This document shows, piece after piece, positions 35,750-48,360 of a DNA stretch of 64,000 nt. The translations under genes and the position numbers were made by a program. Origin of the DNA: Epiperipatus broadwayi (taxonomy: Eukaryota; Onychophora; Udeonychophora; Euonychophora; Peripatidae); the NCBI GenBank assembly GCA_028023455.1, contig JAQFVV010006221.1, positions 3,671,166-3,735,165 of the forward strand, in the 5' to 3' direction. The notes beneath the pieces were generated by a model, which did no database searches, was not told where the DNA came from, and worked only from the letters and a program-made list of their open reading frames with translations. Within the stretch, counting starts at the first letter, position 1. Every line of letters starts with the position of its first letter.

Positions 35750-38250
35750 TTTTCACATTATATCTTTTCAGTCTTAATATAACCAATGAATGCCATTTTT
35801 TTTATTAATAGTACTTCCTCCATTCTCTCCTTTATCATTTTGTGCTCATTAAAATCACATCAGCTGATTATTAAGGAATCAATTCTCCTCAGAGAGGATA
35901 TATGATATCAATGAATGGATCACATAGTTTACATGACACATCTTATTGTTACAGACACTAAACACATAATAAATGCTATAAGAGACCCTCTAAAATACCT
36001 AGATAAATTTTTTTCATTGAAATAGTTCTGCTGCTGATATGAGATTTAATGCATTACAAAGTCCCCATTCCAATCTTTCAAATTTTTCATCTTAACCAAC
36101 ATATGAATATAGTTATCCTTATATATAGTGATTTAACCATTGACATACTTATAATTTACCTATACAACAATATAGATTTAATAATTCAATTAATTAATCA
36201 AATAAATCTAAATCTAGGTAAAAACCCTCTCCAACAATCTTAATTGAACACTTTACCATGTCCTATGCAGATTTTGTTTTCAAATTTCTTCCTTTGATTA
36301 GCAGATTACTTATGAATATAGAAACTTCTTTTCTAATAACTCTATTTTCTTCTATGCCCAAAAACATTCTTTTCTAATTGATTTCTTCTTTTATTCACCT
36401 GATTACCACTTTATCATTCAACCTTCTCTAACATTGATCAATTTCTCTGACCATTTTGCTCTTAATTCAGAACTCAAAGACAATCTTAGGAATCGACCTG
36501 TTCTCCCAACAAGCAACATGGTAAGATTACTACTAAAATCATCCACTCTGGAGGCCATTCTCTCTGATATATATATTTTTTCCAAAAAAAATCAATATCA
36601 TGGCACTTAATCCAATGGATTCATGGAATTTTTGGACAGCTTATTAGTTCTATTATTAATTATTATTCACAAAATATTTCATCTTTTCATGTAAATTCAT
36701 GGAATTGATCAATTATATCCATATCATTGGTATCATTTTTAAAAGAAAACCCTACTCCATCACCCTTCAAAAATTTACAATCTTCATGGTATCATTTCTA
36801 ATGAAAATTATTGAAATTCTAATCCCAATGACAAAATTCAATCTATTTTCATTTCCAACACTGCTGCTTACCAATTTTATAAAAAGAGACCATTGTCTAC
36901 TGCTGTTGTTATGCTCATTAGAATAATTTTTAACCAAATTGGTCCAGTTATAATACAGATAGAAATCACATCAGCATTTGGATCAGTTCCAGTAATTAAG
37001 CTTCTAGAACTACTCAAGTAGCACAACATTCTTATTCTGATTTTATATATTTTTTCTATTTTTCTTACTAATAGAGAATAAATTAATGACAAGTTTTATT
37101 CATATAATTCGATACTACAGAGTTCTCCTCTAAGAACCTTACATGCATCACATGCAAGCCTTCTTCTCATTCAAATTGAAAATAATCTTTCTGGCTTTAA
37201 TATCTTCCATCAATCAATCCATCAAACAAATATCCAACATGAATGATCTTGTCATCACTCTTTTTTCTAGACAAATTCAATCATATCTGATTATTCTACA
37301 TGAATTCATCTTCATAAAACATTTTAGCAGGAAAAATTATTATTTCTCCTTTATGCCATCTCCTCATAAAATGCATGGCTATCCTATACACCTTTCAGTC
37401 AATGAAATGAAATTCTATTCAGATCAAGATTCTACTCTCCATACAAACTTTTCTTTAATTCTATTTCTCATGCTTACTTTTCAATCCATACTAAAATTTA
37501 TCTCATTAACATGTTCATCTTCCCCAAAACTTCTTACTATTCCCCTATTATTAAATTCATGTATTTATTTTATCAACAACAGTAATTCCTTATGCTCTAA
37601 ACTAATATAACTAAGAATGATAATCATATAAGATATATGCAAAAATCTCAAAATTTAAAGAACTTTTTATGTACTACATTTATGACTTCTTATAAAAAGG
37701 GTAATAATGAAATAATCAGAATACTTGATTGACCTTTCCCCACAAACTCAAAAATTCATTCCTGATATTCCCACAGATATTTCATACTCCTCAACCAAAA
37801 TATATATTAATTGGATACTTATAACTTACTAAACAAAAATAAGATGGCACTATTGTAAAATTCACTTTAAGCTTCACTAGCAAGTACTTTATTCAAAAAT
37901 TTAAACACTGGATTCTCAAATTCAAACATCCAGATATTTTTATTAAAATTAGTTTGAGTAGCTTCTAATCCAGAAAATTAGTCAATTCTAACAGATGCCT
38001 TTGACTCAACACTTCTATAACAATTTCCCTACTTTACACATATATAACAATCTCATTTGTTCAATTATACAGCCGCATTCTTTTTTAATTACTTCACTTA
38101 TCAACAGCATTAGTAGAAGCCTATTTCCTAATATCAGAATATATACCATTGCCTTATTTACTCCATAATTTCTGGAATGTCATTTTTGTTTCAACCCTCT
38201 TCTACTACAAATTTGGGGAAAATTAAAATGAGAGACCATGCTTTAGCACC
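35750..38250 (+). mobile_element. G-poor LINE remnant
   Basis: About 2.5 kb with low G on the plus strand, containing an endonuclease remnant (36220-36480) in the same orientation. Downstream, frames such as 36699-36926 and 37143-37610 (75 and 155 codons) are long for the composition, but I cannot align them confidently to reverse transcriptase. The strand bias resembles that of 28040-30060. Ends are not defined. Confidence 0.45.
36220..36620 (+). pseudogene. LINE endonuclease C-terminal remnant
   Basis: One frame reads FLIDFFFYSPDYHFIIQPSL and, a few residues on, INFSDHFALNSELK. This fits the end of an apurinic-like LINE endonuclease: (R/S)-I-D-(Y/F)-x-(F/L)-x-S, then the catalytic S-D-H followed by a hydrophobic strand. 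The preceding segment (YADFVFKFLPLISRLL) is in another frame, so there is a frameshift near 36370. After S-D-H, LLLKSSTLEAILSD occupies the linker toward reverse transcriptase. The S-D-H aspartate and histidine are intact, but the protein is broken. Confidence 0.65.
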
Positions 38251-38516
38251 TTCATAAGTATTTGCTGCTACCTGAAACAGAGCCAATTTTTTTGAATCAT
38301 CATAATTTCTAGGAAATTATTTAAACCTTTTTGATAATTATTATGTAAAAAATATTTCATTTTGCTTAAAATTTTGCATTTATTGTTCCTTTTATTACTA
38401 TGATATGTTTAATCTTAAAAATTACCTTATGTAATCAAAACTATTTATCTGATTTTTTTTCTTTTGTAAGTGAAATCCAATGTAGCTAATTTATTCAAGC
38501 CTCTAAACTTGTATTT

Positions 38517-38660
38517 AAAAAAAGAAGAAGGAAGACAAGTGGAAGAAAGAAGAAGAGAAAGATAAGGAAAAAGAAAAAGAGGAAGTGGAAAAAGAGAAAG
38601 AAAAAAGGTAATAGTAATAGTACTACTAGTAGTAGCAACAACAGCAATAGTAGTTATTTT
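38517..38660. repeat. Purine-rich tract followed by a trinucleotide microsatellite
   Basis: From 38517 to about 38607 the plus strand is almost entirely A and G (GAAGAAGGAAGACAAGTGGA and onward), then passes into TAGTAATAGTACTACTAGTA-type repeats. Such homopurine runs can adopt triplex (H-DNA) structures. The minus-strand ORF over it (38672-38445) is a low-complexity S/T/L/P shadow. Confidence 0.75.
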
Positions 38661-40110
38661 CTTAAAACCCAAAACAGTATAAATAATAACAGTAAATTTA
38701 CAATCTATAGTGGTTCAATTTTTCATTCTTTATTTAGTTCTTTTCTCTCTTTCTAAATTGTATGTCAGGTTTGTGGTTTACATGTGTGCACATGTGTATG
38801 ACACTATGTCAAATCACAATTTATAATTTTATAAAATAGTGAAAAAATAACAATTATTATTTCAATTTAAGTAGTAGTGTAAAACCAATCTATATATTTA
38901 GAAATAAATACATATAGGTTTATTTTGACAATAAATTACAAATAAGTAAATAAAGAATATAATTTTTTTTTTAATTTGAAAGAATATATTTATTTGAACA
39001 CTTATTTGAAAGAGTAATTAAATTTGTGCTTTTAATTTGACCTATTTCTATAATGAAAATTTGATCTAGGCTATTGTCTGGCTTTATTTATTGTTTAATT
39101 CAATCTAATAGCAGATCTTTAATAATGAAAAATATTAATTTAGTGAGTGATTCTGATTCTGTTCAATTGTTTGTAAACTTGAGCAGTTGCCACATCTTCA
39201 GAAATGTTTAGCACTCCTAGAGCATATCAAATTTTAGGTATTTATAATAAGCAATTTATTATAATGATTATACTCTGTTGTATTGAAAGCATAGAGACAA
39301 CTTTATTTCAATACTATTATATTATAATAATGAGCATAGTATGATAAAAGAAAGATATAATAGAAAAGTTGATTAACTTTTTTACATTTTTCTTCACAAA
39401 TATCCTTCAGGAATTGTAAAAAGTTATATACAGTATTGCACTAATTATTTATTTATCTAGTGTGATGTTTTTATTTGTAATAGCTATATGAGAATTAATC
39501 TGATACATGCTGTATAAATTTATAACGCTGAAGAATACTGTCACTTTTAAACACAAAATAGATGCTTTGAAAAGATAAGAATGAACCCATATATATACAT
39601 ATACAGGTTTAATGTTACTAGAAATAATTTTTGAAAAAAAAAAAAATTTTTTTTGAACACTTTCTATTTTTAATTTTCAGACAACTTTATTGAATTTTAT
39701 TAATGAAAAGATAATTTGCATATATATATTTATTTAATAATAAACTTATTAAATATTTAATGCAGAGTAAAATATATTTTCAAGCTATTTGAAGGTTGCT
39801 GAACCATATGACATGACTAGAGTATGAAAATACTGAAAAGCTGTATTACAATGTTTGAAAAATTTGAAATTATATTTTACTTTATGTCAAAAACTTAAGA
39901 GTTTATTTACATACTAATTTGGTTATAGTGGATCAGTGTGTATATGTAAAGATTTTTTATAAGTAAAATCTGAGTATGATTCTGATCCAAAATAATAAAA
40001 TCATGCATGTGCAGTTGATTTATCAAAATTATATAAAATTTTAGTGAAAAGATTTTATAAGATAGCAAAAAAATGATAGTTCTATAATTTTTTTAATTTT
40101 ATCTATTTTT
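38661..40110. other. AT-rich sequence without recognised features
   Basis: No credible coding frame. Includes an A-run joined to a T-run near 39636-39653. Confidence 0.5.
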
Positions 40111-40114
40111 TGGC

Positions 40115-40345
40115 ATTATCATAATCATTTTCAACCAATTGTCAATCTACTGTGCAATGAAAGTCTCTCCAAGTTTAGTCCAGTTAACACTACTTTAGAA
40201 AACTTCATTATCTCTTCCATACATCTCACACATGATCCTTGTTGTCTTTTGGAATCCAGTTTGATTTTAACTTCTTATCTATGGTTATCTATTTGCTAGC
40301 AATATATTTAGTCCAGCTCCACATTAGCTTCTTAATTTTTTCAAA
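40115..40345 (-). pseudogene. LINE ORF2 C-terminal remnant
   Basis: The minus strand carries GETFIAQ, a stop, then IDNWLKM, the same terminus as the fragment at 26965-27215 (E-A-F-I-L-Q-W-I-D-N). Upstream pieces IKKLMWSWTKYIASK and NWIPKDNKDH fit the K-L-(K/R)-W-x-W-x-x-(H/Y)-I-A and W-x-P-(R/K)-D segments of this LINE family. Several stops. The two fragments are independent, diverged insertions. Confidence 0.6.
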
Positions 40346-40814
40346 AATACCAATGATACTTGTTTACCCTCTCATCTATGTATTCTATTTTTGATTACTC
40401 CATACTACTCTCAACTTATATCTCATATTACTTCGCATTTTATTTTATAATTTGAACTCTCTATATTTTGCTTTCATTAAATATTCAAGATTTAGATCAA
40501 TATATAAAATTTGCAAAAATACATCTATTAAAAACTTTTCAAACACAGATATATTTAAGATTATATTATTTCTACCAAAAAGCATTTAATTAAAGTTTAA
40601 TTCTATGATTATTTTCAGCTATATGCTCTCATTTATAATAACAATCTAATTAAGCTAATATATATATATATATAAACATTACAAGCATTTTAATTTTAAT
40701 TTTGGATTTGGGGTAGTTTTGATTTTATATATATATATATGCACACTGTATGCACAGATAATGAAGCTAGAAAATTTATGTTTAAAAAGTGAAATTTTAA
40801 TTTACTAAATTATA

Positions 40815-42060
40815 GAGCTTAGCGCTTTCAAGAGACTACTTGCTCTCATATTTACATACTCATAGCTGCAGTTGTTATAACTGTGTAATAGAAATGGAAA
40901 TTTATGCAAATTGATGCAAATGAGTTATAACTACCATTTCCGAGACAGTGCAAAGCATGTTTCTCTTTTATTAATGGACTTGGGGTCATTAGCTATGTGA
41001 AACGCCTCTCTAATCTTGCATTGGGCATCATGTCTTTCAGAGCATATGATGTTGGCAGAGGTGGGTTCAAATTTATTGCCTGTTACTCTTTCATGTTCAT
41101 GCAAGATGGAGTTACCTTCCTCCTTGGTTTTAGTTTTATTGTAGATATATTTGTATTACACTACTCTATTGGCTATTTGTTTGTCGTTGATTAGTCCCCA
41201 TACACTGGTTGAGGTTGCTGTTTCCATGCAAAAGCTCAAAAATATACTGCTCACATGGCCTATAGAACAGTTCTGTTCATATTAGCTACTAAGCAGCTTT
41301 TATGCTTTGCGGTACTATCGCATACTTCACAGATCGCTACAGTATGATGTGAGAATGTGTAGAATTCAAGTTGTCCTAAGTCTTTTCAGGTGCATTCAAA
41401 GTACTTATTTTTCAGATGACCTGTCATAGTTTTAGATAGTATTAATTGTAAGACAAAAGACATGCTTCCGTACACATATTTTTAAGGTTAAACGAATTTC
41501 AAAAGTGCACATTCCAGCAATATACAAAAATCGTGTGTAAAACCTATTTTGCACAGGGGCAGCTATGAGATTTTCAAAGCATAAGCTTGGCTCGATCACA
41601 GAGGAATTTTAAAATCGAATTGTGTTTCGTAAATTGTTTTAAAATAATGTTGAAATTTTTTTTTTTTTTTGATCAGAAGGTAATTGAAAAAAGGAAAAAT
41701 TCGATTTTATTAAATAATTTTGTGTTTCAAAATGTTATGTATGTTGTGATGGATGATCCTTTGGATCATCAAAACCATCTGATTCCCCTCCCTGCAAATT
41801 CCAGCTACACGCTGACATGGATACTGTTTTCAAAATTGTCACATGTGACAGATGATCCTTCGAATCATCAAAACTATCAGATCCCCATCGCTATGAATTC
41901 CAGCGCTACATGCTGACATGTATAGTATTGTATCAGAGTAGTATAAAAAAAGGTAAATTATAAAGCCCAGTAATGTTATATCTATTGGTTTTTGACTAGC
42001 ATCAGAGCCATCAAGTGGTGTGGGGGGTAATCAATGATAACCGTATATGTTAGCCTAGGT
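40815..42060 (+). repeat. Repeat X, longest copy
   Basis: First part (40815-41200) matches 15170-15600. Second part (about 41215-42035) matches the reverse complement of 59852-60720: GGCCTATAGAACAGTTCTGT, ACTTCACAGATCGCTACAGT, CCAAGCTTATGCTTT (reverse strand), GATCCTTTGGATC, AGCCCAGTAATGTTA and GCCATCAAGTGG occur in matching order. The 65-codon frame at 40997-41194 and the 109-codon frame at 41587-41916 are not recognisable proteins. It looks like a non-autonomous element of at least 1.2 kb. Confidence 0.65.
41752..41950 (+). repeat. Two-copy tandem repeat, ~99 bp unit
   Basis: GATGATCCTTTGGATCATCA...CTGACATGGATA recurs as GATGATCCTTCGAATCATCA...CTGACATGTATA 99 bp later. Each unit opens with the palindrome GATGATCCTTYGRATCATC. 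The related sequence at 60150 has a single unit. Confidence 0.8.
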
Positions 42061-42470
42061 CTCCCCATAGTATGCAGTTTGGCAGTTGGCTTGTGAGCAG
42101 ATCGTTTTGTACACCACCTGAGGAGTGAGCTCAGGTGTGATTCTATGTTTTGAGTTGTTTATAAGTCTGTTTGTGTTCAGAGGTGACTGGTAAGCAATGC
42201 TAAAGTCTTTGGATAGTGTGTTGTTGAGGCATTTGGCCAGGGGTTGGATATATGGTATAAGAATTCTTGGTTTATTATCTTTGACGTTTTATAATGAATA
42301 TTATAATAAAACTTATTGACTTTCCTATTGATATTTGTAGTTGCTAACTTCTACTTCATAAATAATATTTATTTTTTTACTATGTAAAAACAACACTACA
42401 CATTAAATTTTAATTTTAAAGCAGTATGTAATTTGCTTATACTGAATGTTTATTGTATGCATAATTAAAG

Positions 42471-42811
42471 GAATTTGAACTCAGGATGTTTCAGTCTATT
42501 CATTCTCCACTCCACCTCAAGCAACCAATACACATGACTACACACATGCAAAAAAGATATATGATCCCAATATGCATATTTCATGCAGAACCATCACTCA
42601 TCAGTTAAGGAATTGCTACCTTGATACAAACTGAGAACTGATTGTAAGTATGTGTGGGGGATTATGATATTGCCCAGCTGATGAGTGCTGGTTTTGCATA
42701 AAATATGTATATTGGGAATTGTGTATTTTGGTATTTGTATGGTCATCTGTATCAGTTGCCTGAGATGGAATGGAGGATGAATAGAACTGAAAAATCCTGA
42801 GTTTAAATATT
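42471..42811. mobile_element. Foldback of the 5.9 kb family
   Basis: Arms start GAATTTGAACTCAGGAT (42471) and end ATCCTGAGTTTAAATATT (42811). Internal pairs include CATATTTCATGCAGAACCAT against GGTTTTGCATAAAATATG and ACTCATCAGTTA against AGCTGATGAGTG. The layout copies 5857-6228, but with more divergence and a poorer B-box-like end. The short ORF on the minus strand here is incidental. Confidence 0.7.
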
Positions 42812-44483
42812 ACTTTAGACATTTTAGGATTTATCTTTAATCTTATTCTTTTGCTTTCCTCATCACTTTTGAAACATTTTTTAATTTCAGAACTTTTATT
42901 TGCAATTTATTTATGATTACTTATTACTGCTGGTGAGATAGTGAGTGATTAACACTACTTTAAAAACTTTTTATATTACATGACTGGATAAAGAAATAAA
43001 ACATCATGTTAAAAAGGAAGACAGAAAATCTGATTCAGTTTCCTTAATGACCATTTACACATAAATTCTACAAAAATAATTAATAAACAAGTAAATATAT
43101 AAGAATAATTGTAAAACATTTAGAAGAATTTCATTTCTGTTAATTTTGTATTTAAAATGACAAGTTTGAAAAAAGTTTAAGCACTAAGTAATAGAGCTGA
43201 TCCATATTTTCATGTGTATACGATGACATAAATGTTTAAGTAAACATAATGGGATATAGAAATGAAAGATTTGATCTCATGCGATTATATAGACATCAGA
43301 TATCTGATAAAAGCTTACTTTTTATATAATTTAAATATTTAGTTTTATTTTAATTTTGATTTATTTCAATATTTTCAATGTCAAACTTTTCTATTTCACA
43401 TCATTTAAGAACGTGATATTTTAATACCACATTATGCATGTATTCTTTCCTTCTTAACGTTTTTGAAATCTAGTTTAGTATTTCAGTTTTTATCTAATAT
43501 CATTTTTCTAATAACATGTTTAGCCAAATAACTTTTTTTAAAATTGTCTTATTGTTTTATTGAAGTTATAGTCAACCATGTATTTCATTTTCCATTCTCT
43601 TCAGTAATATATCTATGTTTTGTGATCTCTGAATTGCTCTTCCAAGTCTCAAATTCAAAATTAAAATATTGTAAAATATATATACTATATAACTTTTTTT
43701 TTTAGTTATTAAAGGTATATTTTTTTTAATATTGAGTTTATTCTACCAAAAAACATTCTACAAAGTATACTTTTATGGTTAATTTAATGAACTATATATA
43801 TATATATATTTATATTAATAATTTTTCTAAGATATTAGCAATTTTTGTTTTCAATTTTATTACTACCAATCTTTATTGTTCATCTAAAAACTTACTAAAC
43901 ATTATTTTTAGTTCTAGAATTAGCTTTTATCTGATAATTCTTAAAAATTTTATTTGGGCTATATTTGTAAAATAATCACATCTTAAAAATCTGGATGTCT
44001 TTGTAATCTCCATTTTTTTAATAGTATTACTTTTCATTATTATCAATAAAATGTTTTTCATAACACTGATGTAAAATGTTTTGGAAAAAAACAATTACTC
44101 TAAAACATTGAGCTATATTTTTTATACTTTTTAATGATATAATTAATGAATAATACGTGTAAAAATGCTACTCTTATGTTTGAATCTGTAATATTAATGA
44201 GATTTCAACGCTTTAATCACAGTAGTAATATACATGCATGTATATATATATATTGTAATAACTATAGTAAATATATTTTACTTGTATATATATAAATAAA
44301 ATATCGAGATACATACATGTATAATTTATTGTATATATGTATGTATGTATGTATATATACAGAAATTCATATTTTAAAGTTCACAATTTTAGAACCTCTT
44401 ATTAGTCTCAGATATATAGATGATACATTTATCATCTGACAACATGGTAATGACTTATTTTCTGTTTCCATAGTAAATTTTCT
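42812..44483. other. AT-rich sequence without recognised genes
   Basis: T-rich DNA, a TA run near 43794 and a TATG microsatellite at 44332-44355. Short frames only. Confidence 0.5.
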
Positions 44484-45424
44484 ATTAACACAGAAGCAAA
44501 ACTCATCATACAGCAGCAAAGTCAGAGTAAACAATGGATGCAAGAGGGTTTGTGCATAAAATCCTTATCTAATGTCTACTCATACAATATCTTCCAGACT
44601 AGTTTCTAGCTTTCAGCATTCATAAGTGATGAGCTTTGGATCTGAGAGCACTGCACCTAGATCTTAGGATCTTATGCAATTCTCCAGTAGCCATTTTCTA
44701 GTTAAGTATAAAGCTTTGAGTCCAAAATAAAAAAAAACATAATAATGTTTTCAATTCATCTGCTTATGTAATCATATAGACAACTCAGTTAAACATCTAT
44801 ACATTTTGGTGTCTTCAGTTCTTTAATAACCACAATCACCATAATATTATTGAGTAGGATTGGTATTAAACCATTAAACATCATATGATCACCATTCTTT
44901 ATGATTACACAAGCTGTTAACACAGAAGCAAAACTCCCTATATAGTTGTGCCATTCAGCGCAAGCCATGGTAATCAATAAATGAAGGAAAGTTTCTGTAT
45001 AAAATCCCTATCTAGTGCCTACTCATTCAATATCCCCAGACCAGTTTCTAGCTTGTGGCTTTCATCAGTAAGGAGATCATTATAACTATATAAGCAAATG
45101 AGCTTGAATTGAAAACATTATTGTATTTTTATTTTGGATTCAAAGGTTTATAGTTAACTAAAATGGTAAAAGGTGGATGCCAGAGAGTTACATTTGATCC
45201 TAAGATCTATGTGCAGTAATTAGGATCTAAAGCTCATCAGTGATGAAAGCCACAAGCTAGAAAATAGTCTGGGGATATTACATGAATAGGCACTATATAA
45301 GGATTTTATGTGCAAGCCATCTAGCATCCATTACTATGGCTTGCATTGGGTAGCACTACTGTGTGGAAAAGTTTGCTACTGTGTTAATAGCTTGTGTAAG
45401 CATAAATAATGGTGATCATGTGAA
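44484..45424. mobile_element. Foldback element (direct, partial direct, inverted)
   Basis: Unit 1 (44484-44905) and a truncated unit 2 (about 44906-45080) are direct. Unit 3 (about 45085-45424) is inverted. Landmarks match 7683-9030: AGAGTAAACAATGGATGCAA, GATCTGAGAGCACTGCACCT, GGATTGGTATTAAACCA, and TGGTGATCATGTGA at the inverted end. Here the ends read AACACAGAAGCAAAACTC rather than AACAGGCAAAACTC. No transposase. It abuts the Penelope-like remnant, which lacks its upstream part, so it probably inserted next to or into that element. Confidence 0.8.
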
Positions 45425-46163
45425 ACAGTAATTGGTGTGAAACTTCCTTTTCTTGATGTGCTTGTGATCAAGAAAAAACTTTTATCCTTTTCAGTTTTGA
45501 GAAAATCTACACACACTGAAAGATATCTACAATTTTCATTACATCATCATCCAGCTCAAATATTTTCTGCAGCAAAAACTCTTTTCATTAGAACTATTAA
45601 TCTTCTTGCAGATAAATTAAATCTAGAAGATGAAATAAATCATATAAGCAATATCTTATTAGCTAATGGTTGTAATAATAAAATAATATACCAAACCCAA
45701 TTCAAGCCCTAAATAATCAAAATGAGAAGCAAAAAACAACTATAAAGAGTTTTATTCCTTATATAAAAGGAATTACAGACAGTATTGGTATTTTAAAACA
45801 TTACAATATAAACCACTTATCAAAATAGTAATAGCATTATAACCAAATCTAAAGATTCAATCCCTCTTGATACATATGGAGTTTATGAAATTCTATGTAA
45901 AATTTTTAAAGCTTTCTATATAAGTATTAGTAATCATCATATAAATACTAGAAAAGGGGAACATATTAATGCAGTGAAGAAGCACATCAGCAGTAACACA
46001 ATCTCTCCCTGCTATAGATACAGGAAATAACTTTTTTAACATGAGAATACTATTCAGGTGTTCCACTATTCAACAATGCCAGATCAGAGAAGTCATTGAG
46101 ATATTTAAAAGGCCAGACTCTATCAACAAATATGATGATACATACAAATTACCTTCTATTTGC
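45425..46163 (+). pseudogene. Penelope-like element: RT end and GIY-YIG remnant
   Basis: Starts with LPFLDVLVIKKKL and RKSTHTERYLQFSLHHHPA, the well-known P-F-L-D-(V/L) and (Y/F)-R-K-x-T-(H/F)-T-(D/N/E)-x-Y-L-x-x-x-S-x-H-H-P motifs at the end of Penelope reverse transcriptase. After frameshifts, TYGVYEILC, AFYISIS and NTRKGEH (45869-46000) match the GIY-YIG endonuclease (G-V-Y, Y-I-G here Y-I-S, and R-x-x-E-H with an extra residue). IREVIEIFKRPDSIN (46082-46130) matches its C-terminal I-R-E-A-I-E-I helix with the glutamate present. The order reverse transcriptase then GIY-YIG is that of animal Penelope elements. Stops and frameshifts show it is dead. The upstream transcriptase core is missing. 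Confidence 0.85.
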
Positions 46164-46860
46164 TAATAGAAGAATTTTTTAAAAACTCATTAATTTCTTA
46201 TATTTATTATTTCTATTTTCTATTAATAGAATGTTCATTATTATTATATGTCAATGTTTACAGTGCCTATATAATTAATTTCATAACATTTATTACCCAG
46301 TTGATGATCAGTGTGACCTGGTTAAAATTTTGGTACATTTATATTTATACAATAAATTACACACAGATGTACCTGGATAATATTTCATTTACATCCATAG
46401 TCTGTGAAACTCTTCATTTTAATATATATAAATGAAATGTTATCGAGGTACGTCTGTATTAATGGGTTTTTTTCTTCTTAATAATGATCTTCATTCTTGT
46501 CAATAGTATGTCAGATGCTTTAGAAAAAGCTATAAATTATGATTGAAATGCACTGATAGTCAATTTGCAATCTATGGTAAATTTTAATTTTGAGTAATTC
46601 AATCAAATGTGGCTAAATTATATCATACTAATTAGGAGAGCTGGGAACATTTTTCAACAGAATTCATGTCAGTAACATTAAATTTTCCTATTTAATTGCA
46701 TTATATATATATGTTATTAAAGCTAAACAAACAATACTAAAAAAAACTAACAAATAATAATTTAGTAAATCTTAAAATTTAAAACATTAGTAATACCTTT
46801 GACCTTGAATTATATGTTACTGGTCATTAACTACAGCAAATAAAATTAACTAAATTGTAT
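46164..46860. other. AT-rich sequence without recognised features
   Basis: A 91-codon plus frame at 46160-46435 is rich in Y, I, F and L, as expected from composition. No domain seen. Confidence 0.45.
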
Positions 46861-46869
46861 GAGCTGCCA

Positions 46870-47470
46870 AGTTGTCATTCATTGATACTGCTGTTCCCAA
46901 ATGTGACAACCTCATTCTCCTACAGCCTACTACATATACCCTTACCTCTTCTACTAGGCCTGTGTCTTTTTCAGTAGATAATATAGTGTCTGACTCTTCA
47001 GATGTGTTGGAAGTTCTAACTTTGTTGATTTTATTTATTATGGGGGGTCTTCCCCTTCACTAGCCATTGACTTTCTCTCAAGCTTCTTATATGAGAATCT
47101 GACATGTTTAGACTTAATTTGAGAATTGCTACTATCTATTTCTGGAAGATAACCAGCTACTGAATTGATGTTTTTTGTTAAAGATATTTACAGTAGATTC
47201 TATATAGATAATATATTCATAACTATTCTCTACTTTGAATTGAGATACTTTTTAAGAGTCAAATAGGTTATTTGACTGCATTAAAGAATTAACAACTAAA
47301 GACTGAATACCTCTTGTTTCAGTTTTAACCATTTGAATCTGTTCTACAAAAAACATGATTCCTAAAGCTGTAGAGTTTTCCTTTTGGGTATTGATGTCTG
47401 CATGTAACCCTCATATTGCATTGCTAGCATTAAAGTTTCAGGCTGTTGCTGCTAAGATGACTATGTTTTC
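46870..47470 (-). pseudogene. Possible ORF1-like coding remnant
   Basis: Less AT-rich than its flanks. A minus-strand frame of about 75 codons (DINTQKENSTALGIMFFVEQ and onward) with one stop runs from about 47400 to 47160. Further frames toward 46870 are hydrophilic (NTSEESDTILSTEKDTG). The mix of helical and acidic segments would suit a LINE ORF1 or gag protein, but no diagnostic motif is visible. Confidence 0.25.
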
Positions 47471-48360
47471 GGAAATGAAAACATTGTGGTTTTAATCTGA
47501 GAATCTGTAAAAATAATCACTTCATGGTCTGTAATTTGGTTACAAATATTATTATGATTAATATTTTTGTGTAAATTTAACTTTAAAAAATAGCTATTTC
47601 CAAAAACTGGGTCTGGTCATTTTTCAGGTAAGTGGGCTGAAATTTTATTACTATTCCAAATAGTTATCATTGATTGCATAATTTAAATAAGCATTTTTAG
47701 TAGGCCAGTGATATGATTTTCTTAATTTAGAGGGTATATTGACCAATGTTTTTATTTTTTCTTAAACAATTTCCACTATTTTTCATTATTAAATTCTAAA
47801 ATTAAATATTTCAGTTTTGGAAGTTTTGTGATGTGCACAATATAATCCCACTTTTTTTTTTACTGAGCATCTCAAATAATAGATTTTAAAAAAATTAAAA
47901 AGTGGGCAATACTTATCCATGACAACTAGTATTATCATTGATCTGTAAAAAAATATTTAAAAGTTGTATAAATAGAAATGTTACTAAGTGAATACAAGTG
48001 TTGGATGCCAATATCACCACAAGCAATCACATCACTTATTTAATCAAAATATTTAATTTAATTTCTTAAAATTAATTAAAATGGACTTAGAGTTTCTTAC
48101 AAGATAATAAAAATCTGAATTTTATCAGTCAAAAAACAAAAAATTGCCAGACTTCACAAAAACTTTTTTTGACTGATTTGAAGGCAGTGTAAAAATACAT
48201 TAATAGTATAAATTATTTTGTAATACCCTAGAGCTAATATTGGCAACATTTTACATAATTAACACGAAGTTTTTTAAAAAATGTTGTATACAATTTTTTT
48301 AATTCCAATGCTGATAACAACCTACTGGATCTTTAAAAATGCCAGAAGGAAAAGAAAAAA

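Noticed and set aside
37143-37610. 155-codon plus-strand ORF as a possible gene
   Set aside because: S-, I-, L- and F-rich, in G-poor sequence within a LINE remnant. No domain, splice or promoter signals; length explained by low stop frequency in C/T-rich sequence.
38445-38672. Serine/leucine-rich 75-codon minus-strand ORF
   Set aside because: It is the complement of a purine tract and an AGT microsatellite, hence low complexity.
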